From VFZS01 sp964353255 (GTDB lineage Bacteria; Acidobacteriota; Terriglobia; Bryobacterales; Bryobacteraceae), in assembly GCA_964353255.1 (NCBI GenBank), contig CAYGVJ010000016.1, positions 1 to 49,651 on the forward strand: a stretch of 49,651 nt of DNA, read 5' to 3'. A program made the translations under genes and the position numbers. Shown here in pieces: positions 23,109-32,331 of this stretch. Numbering within the stretch: position 1 is the first letter of the stretch; each line of letters opens with the position of its first letter. The notes beneath the pieces were generated by a model. The model was not told where the DNA came from and ran no database searches. It saw only the letters and a program-made list of their open reading frames with translations.

Positions 23109-24708
23109 TGTCGTCGTTCTGCGGGGCGCTGCCGGTGAACTCCTCCGCAGCGTTCACCAGCGCGTGGTGCAGTTCCTGGCACGGCGCGGCGGCGTGGGCG
23201 CGGACAGTCGCACGCAGTCTCTTGAGCCCGAAGAACTCGCCTTGCAAGTTTCGCGCTTCCGAGAACCCGTCCGTGCAGATCACCAACTTGTCGGCGGCCG
23301 CCAGCGCGGTGGTCTCGACCTGGTAAGCGGCGTCTTCGAGCATGCCCAGTGGCGTGCCGTTGGCCGGCAGCTCCCGAAGCTCGCCCGCAGACCGCACCAG
23401 CAGCGGCGGCAGATGACCGGCATTGATCCAGCGGAGCAGACCGGTCGCCTCCAGGGTGCAGTAGAAAACCGTCGCGTATTGCTCTCCGCCCGTCCGGTCC
23501 AGCAAGAAGCGATTGACGCGACCCATCATCTCTTCCATCGGCAGCCGGGTGTAGGGCGCCGCCAGGAACATACCCTGGAGCAGCGCCGCCAGCAGGGCCG
23601 AGCCGACTCCCTTGCCGGAGACGTCGGCCACCACCGCGGCCCAGCAAGACGCACTCACCGGCCGGACGTCCAGGTAGTCGCCACCCACCTGGAGAGAGGG
23701 GATGTTGGAGCCCATGGCCCGGAACCAGCCGCTCGAGGGCCAGGAGCGTGGCAGCAGACTTTCCTGGATACGCCGCGCGATGCGCAGTTCTTCCTCCATG
23801 CGCTGGCGGGCCCACTGCTCCTCGAGCAGACGGGCGTGCTCCAGCACGGTGGAAGCCTCCAGGGCCAGCGTGGTCAGCAGCTCGCGGCTGCCGGCGGGTG
23901 GCTCGGCGGGCGCGGCACGCGAGTCCAGGTAAAGCAGGCCTACCGTGTTTTCAGCCGCGACGAGGACGGCGGTCTCCTGGGGAGCGCCCGCGCGGATCCG
24001 CACCAGGGGGACGGCCAAGACGTGGCGCAGCTCCAGGTCGGCTACGCTCTGCTCGCCGCCGCCGGCAGGGTCGAAGCTCATCGAGAGGAACTCCCGGCGC
24101 TGCTCCAGGGCGCGCAGCAGCAGACGGGTGGGCAGACGGAGGTCGCCTTTGTCGAGCCGTCCCGTGCGGCTGCGCGCCACGCGGACCGCCAGATCGTTTC
24201 CCTGGCGGAGCAGGAGGAAGCCGCGCTCGCAGCCGGTCACCTCCAGCGCTGCCTGAACGACCGCTTCCAGCACCTCGTCGGTCGATAAAGCGGCCTGCAA
24301 CGCCCGCGCCACCTCCAGGGTAGCCCGCAGCCGGGCCAGGCCGGAGCCGGCCTCGGCCGCGACGCGCGCCGCCGTGCCGGGCTCAAGGTGGAAGATGAGG
24401 CTGTAGGAGTCCTCGCATCCGAATTCGATCCGGTCCGCGTCGGCGAGCCTCTGGCGGCGGATGCGAGCGCCGTTCAAGAAAACGCCGTGGCTCGAGTTCG
24501 AGTCCTCGAGGACGTACTCGCCGGCTTCGCACAGGATCCGGGCGTGCCGCCTGGAGATGCGGCTGTCCCGCAAGGCGAGGTGGTTCTCGGTGGTTCTGCC
24601 GATGCGGAAGGGAACGGGCTGAACCGGGGTGCGGGTTCGGTCCCCGGAAGGGCTGATGACGATGAGCGTGGCGGGCAGTGGGCCGCCGCCGGGTCCCGGC
24701 GCCCCCAT
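23068..24708 (-). CDS. FHA-GAF-SpoIIE (PP2C) serine phosphatase
   Basis: From ATG 24708, with GGAGG before it, the protein has 546 residues in three domains. An FHA domain lies at about 15-105 (FRIGRTTENHLALRDSRISR; RHARILCEAGEYVLEDSNSS) and binds phosphothreonine peptides. A GAF domain follows at about 130-295 (GCERGFLLLRQGNDL). A SpoIIE-type PP2C phosphatase starts near 325 (ARRIQESLLPRSWP, GGDYLDVRPVS, VADVSGKGVGSALLAA, NAGHLPPLLVR, DGFSEARN, NDDITVLVLEF). Such RsbU-like enzymes dephosphorylate anti-anti-sigma factors; no partner is nearby. The ATG overlaps the Fur stop (TAATG), indicating tight coupling. Confidence 0.9.
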   Translation of the reverse strand: MGAPGPGGGPLPATLIVISPSGDRTRTPVQPVPFRIGRTTENHLALRDSRISRRHARILCEAGEYVLEDSNSSHGVFLNGARIRRQRLADADRIEFGCEDSYSLIFHLEPGTAARVAAEAGSGLARLRATLEVARALQAALSTDEVLEAVVQAALEVTGCERGFLLLRQGNDLAVRVARSRTGRLDKGDLRLPTRLLLRALEQRREFLSMSFDPAGGGEQSVADLELRHVLAVPLVRIRAGAPQETAVLVAAENTVGLLYLDSRAAPAEPPAGSRELLTTLALEASTVLEHARLLEEQWARQRMEEELRIARRIQESLLPRSWPSSGWFRAMGSNIPSLQVGGDYLDVRPVSASCWAAVVADVSGKGVGSALLAALLQGMFLAAPYTRLPMEEMMGRVNRFLLDRTGGEQYATVFYCTLEATGLLRWINAGHLPPLLVRSAGELRELPANGTPLGMLEDAAYQVETTALAAADKLVICTDGFSEARNLQGEFFGLKRLRATVRAHAAAPCQELHHALVNAAEEFTGSAPQNDDITVLVLEFGPEHA

Positions 24709-25208
24709 TACTTCCTCCGCCGCAGGCGCGGCCCCGGCTGCGGCGCCCGCGCGGCTGCCTCCTGCATCTCGCGCACCCGCATGGCCCGGCAGTGTGCGCA
24801 GTAGCCGCCGATTTCCGTGCGCGCCACTAGAATCTGAAAGCCGAAATCCGTCTCGATCTGCCGCCGCAGTTTGCGGAGCGGCTCCCCGAAGAACTCCTCG
24901 ATCTTTCCGCACTGCAAGCAGACCATGTGCGCGTGTTCCTGCTTGAGACGGGTCTCGTAGTAGTGCTGGTCACCGTCGTAGTGCATCAAGTCGAGCTCGT
25001 CCACCAGTTGGCCCTGCTTGAGCATCTTCAGGGTGCGGTAGACGGTGACCCGGTTGATTCCAGGGTCGCGTTCCCGGGCCAGGCGGTAGAGCTGCGCGGC
25101 GTCCAGGTGCCGGCCCGAGCGGTCGATCAGCTCCAGCAGGATCCGGCGCTGCCGCGTCAGGCGCATCCCCCGCTTGCGCAGCGAGCCGTGAGTGCTTTCG
25201 GCGGGCAT
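24708..25208 (-). CDS. Fur-family metalloregulator
   Basis: This 166-residue protein has the Fur winged helix (MRLTRQRRILLELIDRSGRH; INRVTVYRTLKMLKQGQLV) and C-terminal dimer domain with metal ligands in HYYETRLKQEHAHMVCLQCG. A second CxxC (CAHC) completes a structural zinc site. Whether it senses Fe, Zn, Mn or peroxide (Fur, Zur, Mur, PerR) cannot be decided. Its stop overlaps the start of the FHA-GAF-phosphatase gene by one base, so metal or redox sensing and phospho-signalling appear to share one transcript. Confidence 0.9.
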   Translation of the reverse strand: MPAESTHGSLRKRGMRLTRQRRILLELIDRSGRHLDAAQLYRLARERDPGINRVTVYRTLKMLKQGQLVDELDLMHYDGDQHYYETRLKQEHAHMVCLQCGKIEEFFGEPLRKLRRQIETDFGFQILVARTEIGGYCAHCRAMRVREMQEAAARAPQPGPRLRRRK

Positions 25209-25258
25209 AACCGGCGGCTATCAGTCAAACCATAGCATGTGCAGGGGAGGCCTGGCAT

Positions 25259-25464
25259 CGTAATCCGTACGTAAGAAACTGTCCGGCCAGGGGGCCGGAC
25301 GCGGACGGGGGCGTCCGCCCTACGACGGTCCGCAGTAGGGCGGGTCCCCTGACCCGCGAGCCAGCCCCCCGGCTGGCTCACCGGGCCGGTGAGGAGCCCA
25401 TGAACTGGCGCGCCGCGCCACTGGGGGTCCCCCGGCGGCCGTTGCTCGCTACGTACGGATTACG
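25259..25464. repeat. 206 nt inverted-repeat element with internal hairpins
   Basis: Perfect 15 nt terminal inverted repeats (25259-25273, and 25450-25464; CGTAATCCGTACGTA and its complement) bound a GC-rich core with several stems, including GTCCGGCC-AGG-GGCCGGAC and GAGCCAGC-CCCCC-GCTGGCTC, and a repeated GGGCGGG/GACCCGC motif. No coding capacity is evident. It occupies most of the 298 nt gap between fur and the DnaC-like gene. It resembles a MITE or a REPIN-like structure. Confidence 0.65.
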
Positions 25465-25506
25465 GCCGGTAGAAACCTGGCTACGGCTGGCGCATAATGG
25501 GGAAAC

Positions 25507-26268
25507 ATGGCGGAAGCAGCGTGCCCGAAGTGCGGCGGGTCCGGTTGGGTGATTGTCGAGCGCGAGGGGGTTTCGGGCGCCGAGCGTTGCGGATGCGCGG
25601 CGCCGTTGCGCGCCCGGACGCTGATGGAAACTGCCGGGATTCCTCCCTTGTATGCCGAGGCTTCGTTGGACAATTTCCTGCTGCCCGAAGACAATCCGCT
25701 GGCTTACAGGGGGCTGTCGAAGGCCATGGTAGACGTGCTCACCTATGCCAACCAGTTCCCCGACCTGCCCAAGCCCGGCCTGCTGCTGATGGGTGAGGCG
25801 GGCGCGGGCAAGACGCACCTGGCCGTGGCGGCGCTGCGGATGCTGATCGCGCGGGGCTTCGCCGGCGTCTTCTTCGACTACCAGAACCTGCTGGACCGCA
25901 TCCGCGCGGGCTACGATCCCACGGCGGGGGCCAGCGACCGCGAAGTTTATCGCTCGGCCCTGGAAGCCGAAGTCCTGCTGCTGGACGACCTGGGGGCGCA
26001 CCGGGTTCTGGAGTGGATCGAGGACACGGTGACCTCGATAGTGACCTACCGCTGCAACCACCGCAAAGCGCTGATCGCCACCACCAATCTGCCCGACCCC
26101 GCCGCGGGGGACACCATCGTGCAGCGCGTTCCCGGAGCCTCGCAGGTGGATTACAGGATCTCGTTGAGCGATCGTATCGGCGAGCGCGCCCGCTCGCGGC
26201 TGTTCGAGATGTGCACGGTGGTGCGCATCTGGGGCGTGGGCGACTACCGCACGCGGAAAATGAGGTGA
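25507..26268 (+). CDS. DnaC/IstB-like AAA+ ATPase
   Basis: The 253-residue protein starts with a zinc-finger-like CPKCGGSGW...CGC segment. Its AAA+ core has Walker A in LLMGEAGAGKTHLAVAALRM, Walker B in EVLLLDDLGAHR, sensor 1 in ALIATTNLP and an arginine-finger region in SLSDRIGERARSRLFEMC. This is the family of helicase loaders DnaC/DnaI and IstB. No transposase or dnaB is adjacent, so a chromosomal helicase-loading or related role is possible. CATAAT (25493-25498) sits 8 nt before ATG. It is followed closely (3 nt) by the MBL gene. Confidence 0.85.
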   Translation: MAEAACPKCGGSGWVIVEREGVSGAERCGCAAPLRARTLMETAGIPPLYAEASLDNFLLPEDNPLAYRGLSKAMVDVLTYANQFPDLPKPGLLLMGEAGAGKTHLAVAALRMLIARGFAGVFFDYQNLLDRIRAGYDPTAGASDREVYRSALEAEVLLLDDLGAHRVLEWIEDTVTSIVTYRCNHRKALIATTNLPDPAAGDTIVQRVPGASQVDYRISLSDRIGERARSRLFEMCTVVRIWGVGDYRTRKMR

Positions 26269-26271
26269 CTT

Positions 26272-26982
26272 GTGCGTCTGTTGAAGCTGCTGTTGTTGAC
26301 TGCCGCTCTGGCGGCGGCGCAATCCGGGCCGCTGGAGATCCAGATCCTTTATGACAACACCGCCGCGCCGGCCGGCCTGGCGCCGGACTGGGGCTTCGCC
26401 GCCCTGGTGAGCTACGGCGGGCACCGCATCCTGTTTGACACCGGCGCGAAGCCGGATGTGTTCATGGGGAACGTCAAGAAGCTCGGCGTCGATCCGTCCT
26501 CCCTCGAGCAGGTGGTGATCTCGCACGCGCATGCCGACCACACGGGCGGCTTGGCCGGCCTCACGGCGCTCAACGCCCGCCTGGTGGTGCACGGGCCCGC
26601 CGACAGCAAGCCTTTTGAGGTCGTGCCCGGGGTCTACTCGACGGGCCTCATCGCGGGCTCGGTCTTCGAGCAGGCCCTGGTCATCGAGACCCCGAAAGGG
26701 CTGGTGATCCTGACCGGGTGCAGCCACCCCGGGGTGGTGAAGATGGTCGAGGCGGCCGTGGAACAGAGGGGCAATAAGCCCGTGCGGCTGTTGCTGGGCG
26801 GCTTCCACATGCTCGAACAGAAGAGCGACGAGATCAATGCCGCGATCACCAGCCTGAAGGGGCTGAAGGTTGCGGCGGCGGTGCCCACGCACTGCTCCGG
26901 GGAGCTGGCGATCAAGCTCTTCCGCGAAGCCTTCGGGCCCGGGCCGGGCGCCGGCGTGGGCCGGCGGATCGTGCTCGAGTAG
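26272..26982 (+). CDS. Secreted metallo-beta-lactamase-fold hydrolase
   Basis: From GTG 26272, 236 residues with a signal peptide (LLKLLLLTAALAAAQSG). The dinuclear metal motif is VISHAHADHTGGLAGL; additional ligands lie in LTGCSHPGVVKMVEAAV and LLLGGFHMLEQ. TGCSHPG is characteristic of the subgroup annotated as 7,8-dihydropterin-6-methyl-4-(beta-D-ribofuranosyl)aminobenzene 5'-phosphate synthase-like proteins, though that activity is archaeal and unlikely here. The real substrate is unknown. It is probably co-transcribed with the DnaC-like gene, an odd pairing of a cytoplasmic and an exported protein. Confidence 0.85.
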   Translation: MRLLKLLLLTAALAAAQSGPLEIQILYDNTAAPAGLAPDWGFAALVSYGGHRILFDTGAKPDVFMGNVKKLGVDPSSLEQVVISHAHADHTGGLAGLTALNARLVVHGPADSKPFEVVPGVYSTGLIAGSVFEQALVIETPKGLVILTGCSHPGVVKMVEAAVEQRGNKPVRLLLGGFHMLEQKSDEINAAITSLKGLKVAAAVPTHCSGELAIKLFREAFGPGPGAGVGRRIVLE

Positions 26983-27003
26983 GGGCGAGGCAGGCCTCGC
27001 CCC
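26982..27003 (+). terminator. Strong GC hairpin at the MBL stop codon
   Basis: GGGGCGAGGC (26982-26991), loop AG, GCCTCGCCCC (26994-27003): a perfect 10 bp stem starting on the last base of the stop codon. No T-tract follows, so it may act as a pause/REP-like mRNA end rather than a classical intrinsic terminator. Confidence 0.5.
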
Positions 27004-27121
27004 GGCACCTGATGGGCCGGTATCGGGTTGGCGAACCGCGCCACACTTGCCGCCGGTCTTTCGCTATAGTGTAAGGAGCCTGACAGGCGAACCCAAAGGC
27101 CTAGTGACGGAGAGGTGCTGA

Positions 27122-28420
27122 ATGAACCGCAGATATTTCCTGATGACATCGGCGGGGGTGGCTGGGGCCGTGCGCGCCAGCGCGCTGGCCAGCCCCAACG
27201 ACATGGTGCGCGTGGCCTGCGTCGGCATACGCGGCCAAGGCGGCAGCCACATCCGCATGTATTCCCACATGCCCAACGTCGAGGTGGCCGCGCTTTGCGA
27301 CGTTGACGAGTCGGTTCTCAACAAGCGGCTGGATGAGGTCGAGAAGAGCACGAAGAAGCGCCCGGCGGCCTTCACGGACATCCGAAAGCTGCTGGAGGAC
27401 AAGACGATCGACGCGGTCTCGATCGCCACGCCCAACCACTGGCATGCCCTGATGACCGTCTGGGCGTGCCAGGCGGGCAAGGACGTCTACGTCGAGAAAC
27501 CCTGCACACACAACATTTTCGAGTCGCGGCAGATCGTGGCGGCGGCCAAGAAGTACAACCGCGTGGTGGCGCACGGCGCCAACAGCCGGTCCGGCCCGGC
27601 CATCATCGAGGCCATGCAAAAGATGAAGGAAGGGCTGATCGGCGACGTCTACCACGCCCGCGGCCTGTGCTACAAGTGGCGCGACACCATCAAGCGCACG
27701 CCGGTCGAGCCCGTGCCCGCGGGCGTGCACTACGACCTGTGGCTGGGCCCGGCGCCCAAGCGGGAGTACATGCGCAATCGCTTCCATTACAACTGGCACT
27801 GGTTCTGGGATTACGGCAACGGCGACTTCGGCAACCAGGGCATCCACGAGCTGGACATCTGCTCCTGGGGCTTCGGCAACAAGTATCCGGTGAAGGTCAC
27901 GGCCCTCGGCGGGCACTTCATGTTCGACGACGACCAGGAGACGCCCAACACGCTCACTGTGCTCTATGAGTTTGATGGGGCCGGCAAGCGCAGAATGATG
28001 TCCTTCGAGACGCGGCACTGGATCACCAACCATGAGGCGGGCGTTGGCGGCGACAAGCCGGGCGGCACCGTCGGCAACATCTTTTACGGGTCCAATGGCT
28101 ACCTGGCGATCGACGGCTACAACAAGTACTGGACTTACCTGGGCCGCGAGCAGCAGCCCGGGCCGGCCCGCACCGAGGGCGGCAACAACTGGGCCAACTT
28201 CATCCAGGTGGTCCGCAGCCGCAAGCTGGAGGAGTTGAACGCCGGCATCGAACACGCCGCCATTTCCTGCACGCTGATGCACCTGGGCAACATCGCTTAC
28301 CGGGTCGGGCGCGTTCTGCGCGTGGATCCCAACACCGGCGACATCCTCGGCGACGACGAAGCCAAGAAGCTGGCCACCCGGGCGTACCGGAAGCCCTTCG
28401 TGGTGCCCGAGAAGGTCTGA
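27122..28420 (+). CDS. Tat-exported Gfo/Idh/MocA-family oxidoreductase
   Basis: The 432-residue protein begins with a twin-arginine signal (MNRRYFLMTSAGVAGAV). The NAD(P) Rossmann domain follows (VRVACVGIRGQGGSHIR), with VSIATPNHWHALM and the catalytic-lysine motif VYVEKPCTHNI, then the alpha/beta substrate domain (WHWFWDYGNGDFGNQGIHEL). Paralogs of this secreted type are abundant in Bryobacterales and Planctomycetes and probably act on sugars in the periplasm with a tightly bound cofactor. The substrate is unknown. TATAGT near 27064 and AAGGAG near 27072 precede the gene at a distance. Confidence 0.88.
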   Translation: MNRRYFLMTSAGVAGAVRASALASPNDMVRVACVGIRGQGGSHIRMYSHMPNVEVAALCDVDESVLNKRLDEVEKSTKKRPAAFTDIRKLLEDKTIDAVSIATPNHWHALMTVWACQAGKDVYVEKPCTHNIFESRQIVAAAKKYNRVVAHGANSRSGPAIIEAMQKMKEGLIGDVYHARGLCYKWRDTIKRTPVEPVPAGVHYDLWLGPAPKREYMRNRFHYNWHWFWDYGNGDFGNQGIHELDICSWGFGNKYPVKVTALGGHFMFDDDQETPNTLTVLYEFDGAGKRRMMSFETRHWITNHEAGVGGDKPGGTVGNIFYGSNGYLAIDGYNKYWTYLGREQQPGPARTEGGNNWANFIQVVRSRKLEELNAGIEHAAISCTLMHLGNIAYRVGRVLRVDPNTGDILGDDEAKKLATRAYRKPFVVPEKV

Positions 28421-28429
28421 ATCGGGGAA

Positions 28430-28457
28430 GTCAGGAGTCAGGAGTCAGAAGTCGGAA
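28430..28457 (+). repeat. Four tandem heptads forming the ribosome-binding region of kbl
   Basis: GTCAGGA, GTCAGGA, GTCAGAA and GTCGGAA run in tandem and end two bases before the kbl ATG at 28460. The first two units each create AGGAG at the unit boundary, a Shine-Dalgarno-like core. Copy number could alter translation by replication slippage. Confidence 0.6.
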
Positions 28458-28459
28458 GA

Positions 28460-29641
<1,182 letters not shown>

Positions 29642-29706
29642 GGGGGGCGAGGCCTTTGGCCAGCGAGTACGGGTACCGAGTTTGGGTCTTGCACTCTCTG
29701 TAGTAG

Positions 29707-29958
29707 TGTAATAAAGCGTTTCGTGGGAAGAGACAAATCCTGGGCTACGCGCCGGGTGGCGGCTGGGCGACCTGGAGCGTGTCGCCGGATTCGCAGCGAG
29801 GCTCATCTGAAACGCTGCCCGTCCTTTTCAGCTCGGACGCGGACTTCGCCGTGGGCGCCTTCCGTTACGGGGAGCTGGTTCCGGAACCCTCGACATTGCT
29901 GTTGCTGGGCGCCGGCCTGCTGGGCCTGGCAGCTTTGCGACGGCGTTTCGTCCAGTAG
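29707..29958 (+). pseudogene. Remnant of a PEP-CTERM protein (C-terminal tail without start)
   Basis: Between kbl and the pilin gene, a frame opening directly after two stops (29701-29706) encodes 83 residues with no ATG, ending VPEPSTLLLLGAGLLGLAAL followed by RRRFVQ-stop. This is a textbook PEP-CTERM sorting signal: VPEP, hydrophobic helix, Arg cluster. Upstream residues (GWATWSVSPDSQRGSSETL) look like the end of a beta-sandwich extracellular domain. The N-terminus and signal peptide are missing, so the gene is 5'-truncated. The remaining 406 nt gap has nothing else recognisable except the pilin ribosome-binding site. Confidence 0.78.
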
Positions 29959-30047
29959 TAGGCAAGTTCCCTCCGCACCATAGGTGTTTTTTCTTGCTCC
30001 CCGCCTCTGGGCCGGGTCGATAAGCCCATCCAGGAGGACATAGTGTT

Positions 30048-30227
30048 ATGAAGTTTTTGTGGAAATGGAAGATCTGGAAGGACACGCGCGGCCAGGACCT
30101 GATCGAGTACGCACTGATGGCGGGATTCGTGGCCGTGGCAGCCGGAGCGCTGATGCCTGGCGTCTCCACCAGCGTCAGCACGATCTTCAGCAAGATCCAG
30201 TCGGTTCTCACCGCCGCGGGCGGCTAG
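30048..30227 (+). CDS. Flp/Fap-family type IVb pilin
   Basis: A 59-residue protein with AGGAGG (30032-30037) upstream. A short basic leader (MKFLWKWKIWKDTRG) is followed by the prepilin site and hydrophobic helix QDLIEYALMAGFVAVAAGAL, with the conserved Glu and Tyr of Flp pilins, then a small Ser/Thr-rich tail. Flp subunits are assembled by Tad secretion machinery after cleavage by TadV/PilD-type peptidase. No tad genes are in the window, so this is an orphan subunit gene. It is too short for most ORF filters. Confidence 0.85.
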   Translation: MKFLWKWKIWKDTRGQDLIEYALMAGFVAVAAGALMPGVSTSVSTIFSKIQSVLTAAGG

Positions 30228-30275
30228 AGTCGGTGGGGTGGGCCGGTGCCTGCCAGCTCACCCGTCTTTTTGTCT

Positions 30276-31553
30276 TCAGTGGGCGCCTGCGGGCGCCAGC
30301 GGGCTGACCAGGTTTCCCTCGGCGTCGAATGGCAGCTCCTGAGCCGACACGAGAATCTCCAGTGCCGGGTTCTGCCGGAACTCGGGCAGGAGGTTCTCGC
30401 TGACGGCGAACAGGCCGAGTTCCATCGTGTTGCGAATCCAGCCGAGGGTGACCTCTGCGGTGCTAAGCCGGCCTACGGTCGGAGCGATCCGCTCCAGGCA
30501 CTCCCGGTCGGTAGGGAAGTGAATGGGGATGCGGGCGGCCTCCGGGTTGGAAGCCGTCAGCGCATTGATGTAGGTGGGCTTCCAGTCGATCTTCTCCAGA
30601 ATCCGGTCGTGGATCACGTCGGCCAGGCCTATGCCCACGCCGTTGCCGTAAGTGAGCTCGCTCAGGTCGCGAAGGAAGATGCGCTCGAGCCGGGGCGCGC
30701 TGCCGAAGGGGCAGCGTTCGGCCTCGACGGAGCGGTTGATCACCCTGGTATCCATGCCCGCGCCGCTGATGTCCTTGCCGATCTGGTCCACGATCAGGAT
30801 GTCCAGCGCCTGTACCGGAATACGCCCCGCCCAGGACTTGACCAGCTCCAGCAGTTCTTCCTCCCGCTGTTCCATGGTCTGGACCGGAACCGCCTCCAGC
30901 CAGGCCGTGTTATGGTTGGCGTCTTCCAGGATGGCCAGGCCACCCAGGATCTTTCCGGTCTTCAGAATCTGCCGGCCCACGCTGCGAATGACCGGTTCGA
31001 GGCCCATCCGGTGGGCGTAGGTGTGGTAGCGCTGCGCTCCGGCGAATTTGCCCAGGCCGATGGCCATCATCTTGAACAGGCCGCTTTCGAGCTGGCCCAC
31101 GAAATTGGTGTGCCACTTGACGCGGCCCACCAGCATGATCCCGTCGGCCTCGTAAGCCGCGCGAGCAACGAAAGTCTCAATGCCCTCCGCCGTGGGCCCC
31201 GCAGGGACTACTTCCAGGGAGCTGATCACCGGGCATCCCATGCCGGCTTCGTGCACGCCGAACTCGGCCAGCACTTCGGCCTGGCCTTCGGCGGTGGCCG
31301 CGCCGTGTCCGCCCATCGCGGGAAAGATGAACGGCTGCAGGCCTTGACTTTTCCAGTACTCCACCAGGGACCGGACGATCAGCGCGAGGTTGGTGATACC
31401 CCGGCTGCCCACGCCGATGGCTACCCGGGAGCCGGGGACGAGCTCGGCTCCGAAGCCGGCCTCGGAGAGCGAGCGGCGCACCGCGCCGGGGATGTCCCGG
31501 ATGCTGCGGTCGGGAAAGTGTTGACGTACCAACAAGATGCGCGGGAAGAGCAT
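30276..31553 (-). CDS. LarA-like nickel-pincer isomerase/racemase family protein
   Basis: From ATG 31553 (MLFPRILLVRQHFP), about 425 residues of the lactate racemase N-terminal superfamily (DUF2088). Visible motifs are VAIGVGSRGITNL, FPAMGGHGAATAEGQAEVLA (counterpart of the GTHR region) and GRVKWHTNFVGQLESGLFKM (Lys/His candidates for cofactor attachment and catalysis). LarA uses a nickel pincer nucleotide to transfer hydride in 2-hydroxyacid isomerisation; the substrate of this branch is not known. An ATG at 31565 is part of a TATAATG string, so TATAAT may be the -10 box of a near-leaderless message starting at 31553. No larB/C/E lies nearby. Confidence 0.8.
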   Translation of the reverse strand: MLFPRILLVRQHFPDRSIRDIPGAVRRSLSEAGFGAELVPGSRVAIGVGSRGITNLALIVRSLVEYWKSQGLQPFIFPAMGGHGAATAEGQAEVLAEFGVHEAGMGCPVISSLEVVPAGPTAEGIETFVARAAYEADGIMLVGRVKWHTNFVGQLESGLFKMMAIGLGKFAGAQRYHTYAHRMGLEPVIRSVGRQILKTGKILGGLAILEDANHNTAWLEAVPVQTMEQREEELLELVKSWAGRIPVQALDILIVDQIGKDISGAGMDTRVINRSVEAERCPFGSAPRLERIFLRDLSELTYGNGVGIGLADVIHDRILEKIDWKPTYINALTASNPEAARIPIHFPTDRECLERIAPTVGRLSTAEVTLGWIRNTMELGLFAVSENLLPEFRQNPALEILVSAQELPFDAEGNLVSPLAPAGAH

Positions 31554-31599
31554 TTCCACAACCATTATAGCAGGCGGGCGCTTCAGAGCGGACTCAGGA

Positions 31600-31722
31600 G
31601 CTGTGAAGGAATCGGCGGGGCCGCCAGAGACACAGGCAAGAATGCCTATTCTACTCGGCAGCCCAAGGGACTGCGGACAGGTGGAATAGGCATTCCTGCC
31701 TGTTGGCCGGTTCCTTCACAGC
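31600..31722. repeat. Nested inverted-repeat element (123 nt)
   Basis: Outer arms GCTGTGAAGGAA (31600-31611) and TTCCTTCACAGC (31711-31722) are perfect complements. Inner arms ACAGGCAAGAATGCCTATTC (31632-31651) and its near-complement (31684-31703) pair with one mismatch. Each inner arm also contains the core of the REP-like hairpin seen at 19032 and 46808. It fills the gap between the LarA-like and hypothetical genes, both on the minus strand. Confidence 0.72.
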
Positions 31723-31725
31723 TTC

Positions 31726-32331
31726 TCAGCTCCGTTCCCACTGGCTTTCCAGCAACTGCGCGTACTCGGCCGAGGAGTACAGCTCGAAGTCGAAGTTCAC
31801 CTGATGCAGCGGGGTGAACGGGAAGAGCTGCTGGCGGCAGGCGTACATGTGATCGGCGAACCGATGGTAGAAGCGAACGAACTCCGGGTCCAGGGCGTCG
31901 CATTCCGGCAGCACCTGGAATACCGCGTGCAACCCGAGAGCGCGGGCAAAGATGGTCTTGTATTCGTAGACGCCCCAACGCCGCAGCTTCTCATCCACCG
32001 CTTTGGGGGTGTTCTCGATGAGCAGGTGCGTGAAGCTCTCTGCACGGATTCCGGATTGCCGGAGGGCTTCAGTGCGCTCGACCAACTCGGTGCACTGGAC
32101 CGCCCAGCGCACCAGGTCCTTGCCGACGTAGAACAGCATGGACAGCTCGCAGTGGCGCCCGGCGAACAGTGTGGATTCCAGCTCTTCGACGCTGTAGTTC
32201 TCCCCGGGCAGCAGGCCCTGGAGCATCAGGCTGGCCCGGGAACTGGCCAGCAGCTTCTCGGGGCCGGAGGGTTCCGAGAAAGGATGCAGGATGAGTGGCG
32301 GCAGCGTCCACTGCCGGTCGGGCTTGATCAC
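31726..32331 (-). CDS. Conserved hypothetical protein
   Basis: The 201-residue soluble protein is not recognised. It is mostly helical by eye, with LHPFSEPSGPEKLLASSRAS, LSMLFYVGKDLVRWAVQCTE and VFQVLPECDALDPEFVRFYH, and an aromatic, acidic C-terminus (FDFELYSSAEYAQLLE). There is no signal peptide, membrane segment or catalytic signature. The start ATG lies 77 nt from the divergent Yip1 gene. From memory, proteins of this style occur as single genes in Acidobacteria. Confidence 0.65.
   Translation of the reverse strand: MIKPDRQWTLPPLILHPFSEPSGPEKLLASSRASLMLQGLLPGENYSVEELESTLFAGRHCELSMLFYVGKDLVRWAVQCTELVERTEALRQSGIRAESFTHLLIENTPKAVDEKLRRWGVYEYKTIFARALGLHAVFQVLPECDALDPEFVRFYHRFADHMYACRQQLFPFTPLHQVNFDFELYSSAEYAQLLESQWERS

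Noticed and set aside
25378..26892. Long minus-strand frame of 504 codons
   Set aside because: It lies antisense to the well-supported DnaC-like and MBL genes, has His/Gln/Arg-rich low-complexity composition typical of the reverse of GC-rich genes, and shows no family motif.
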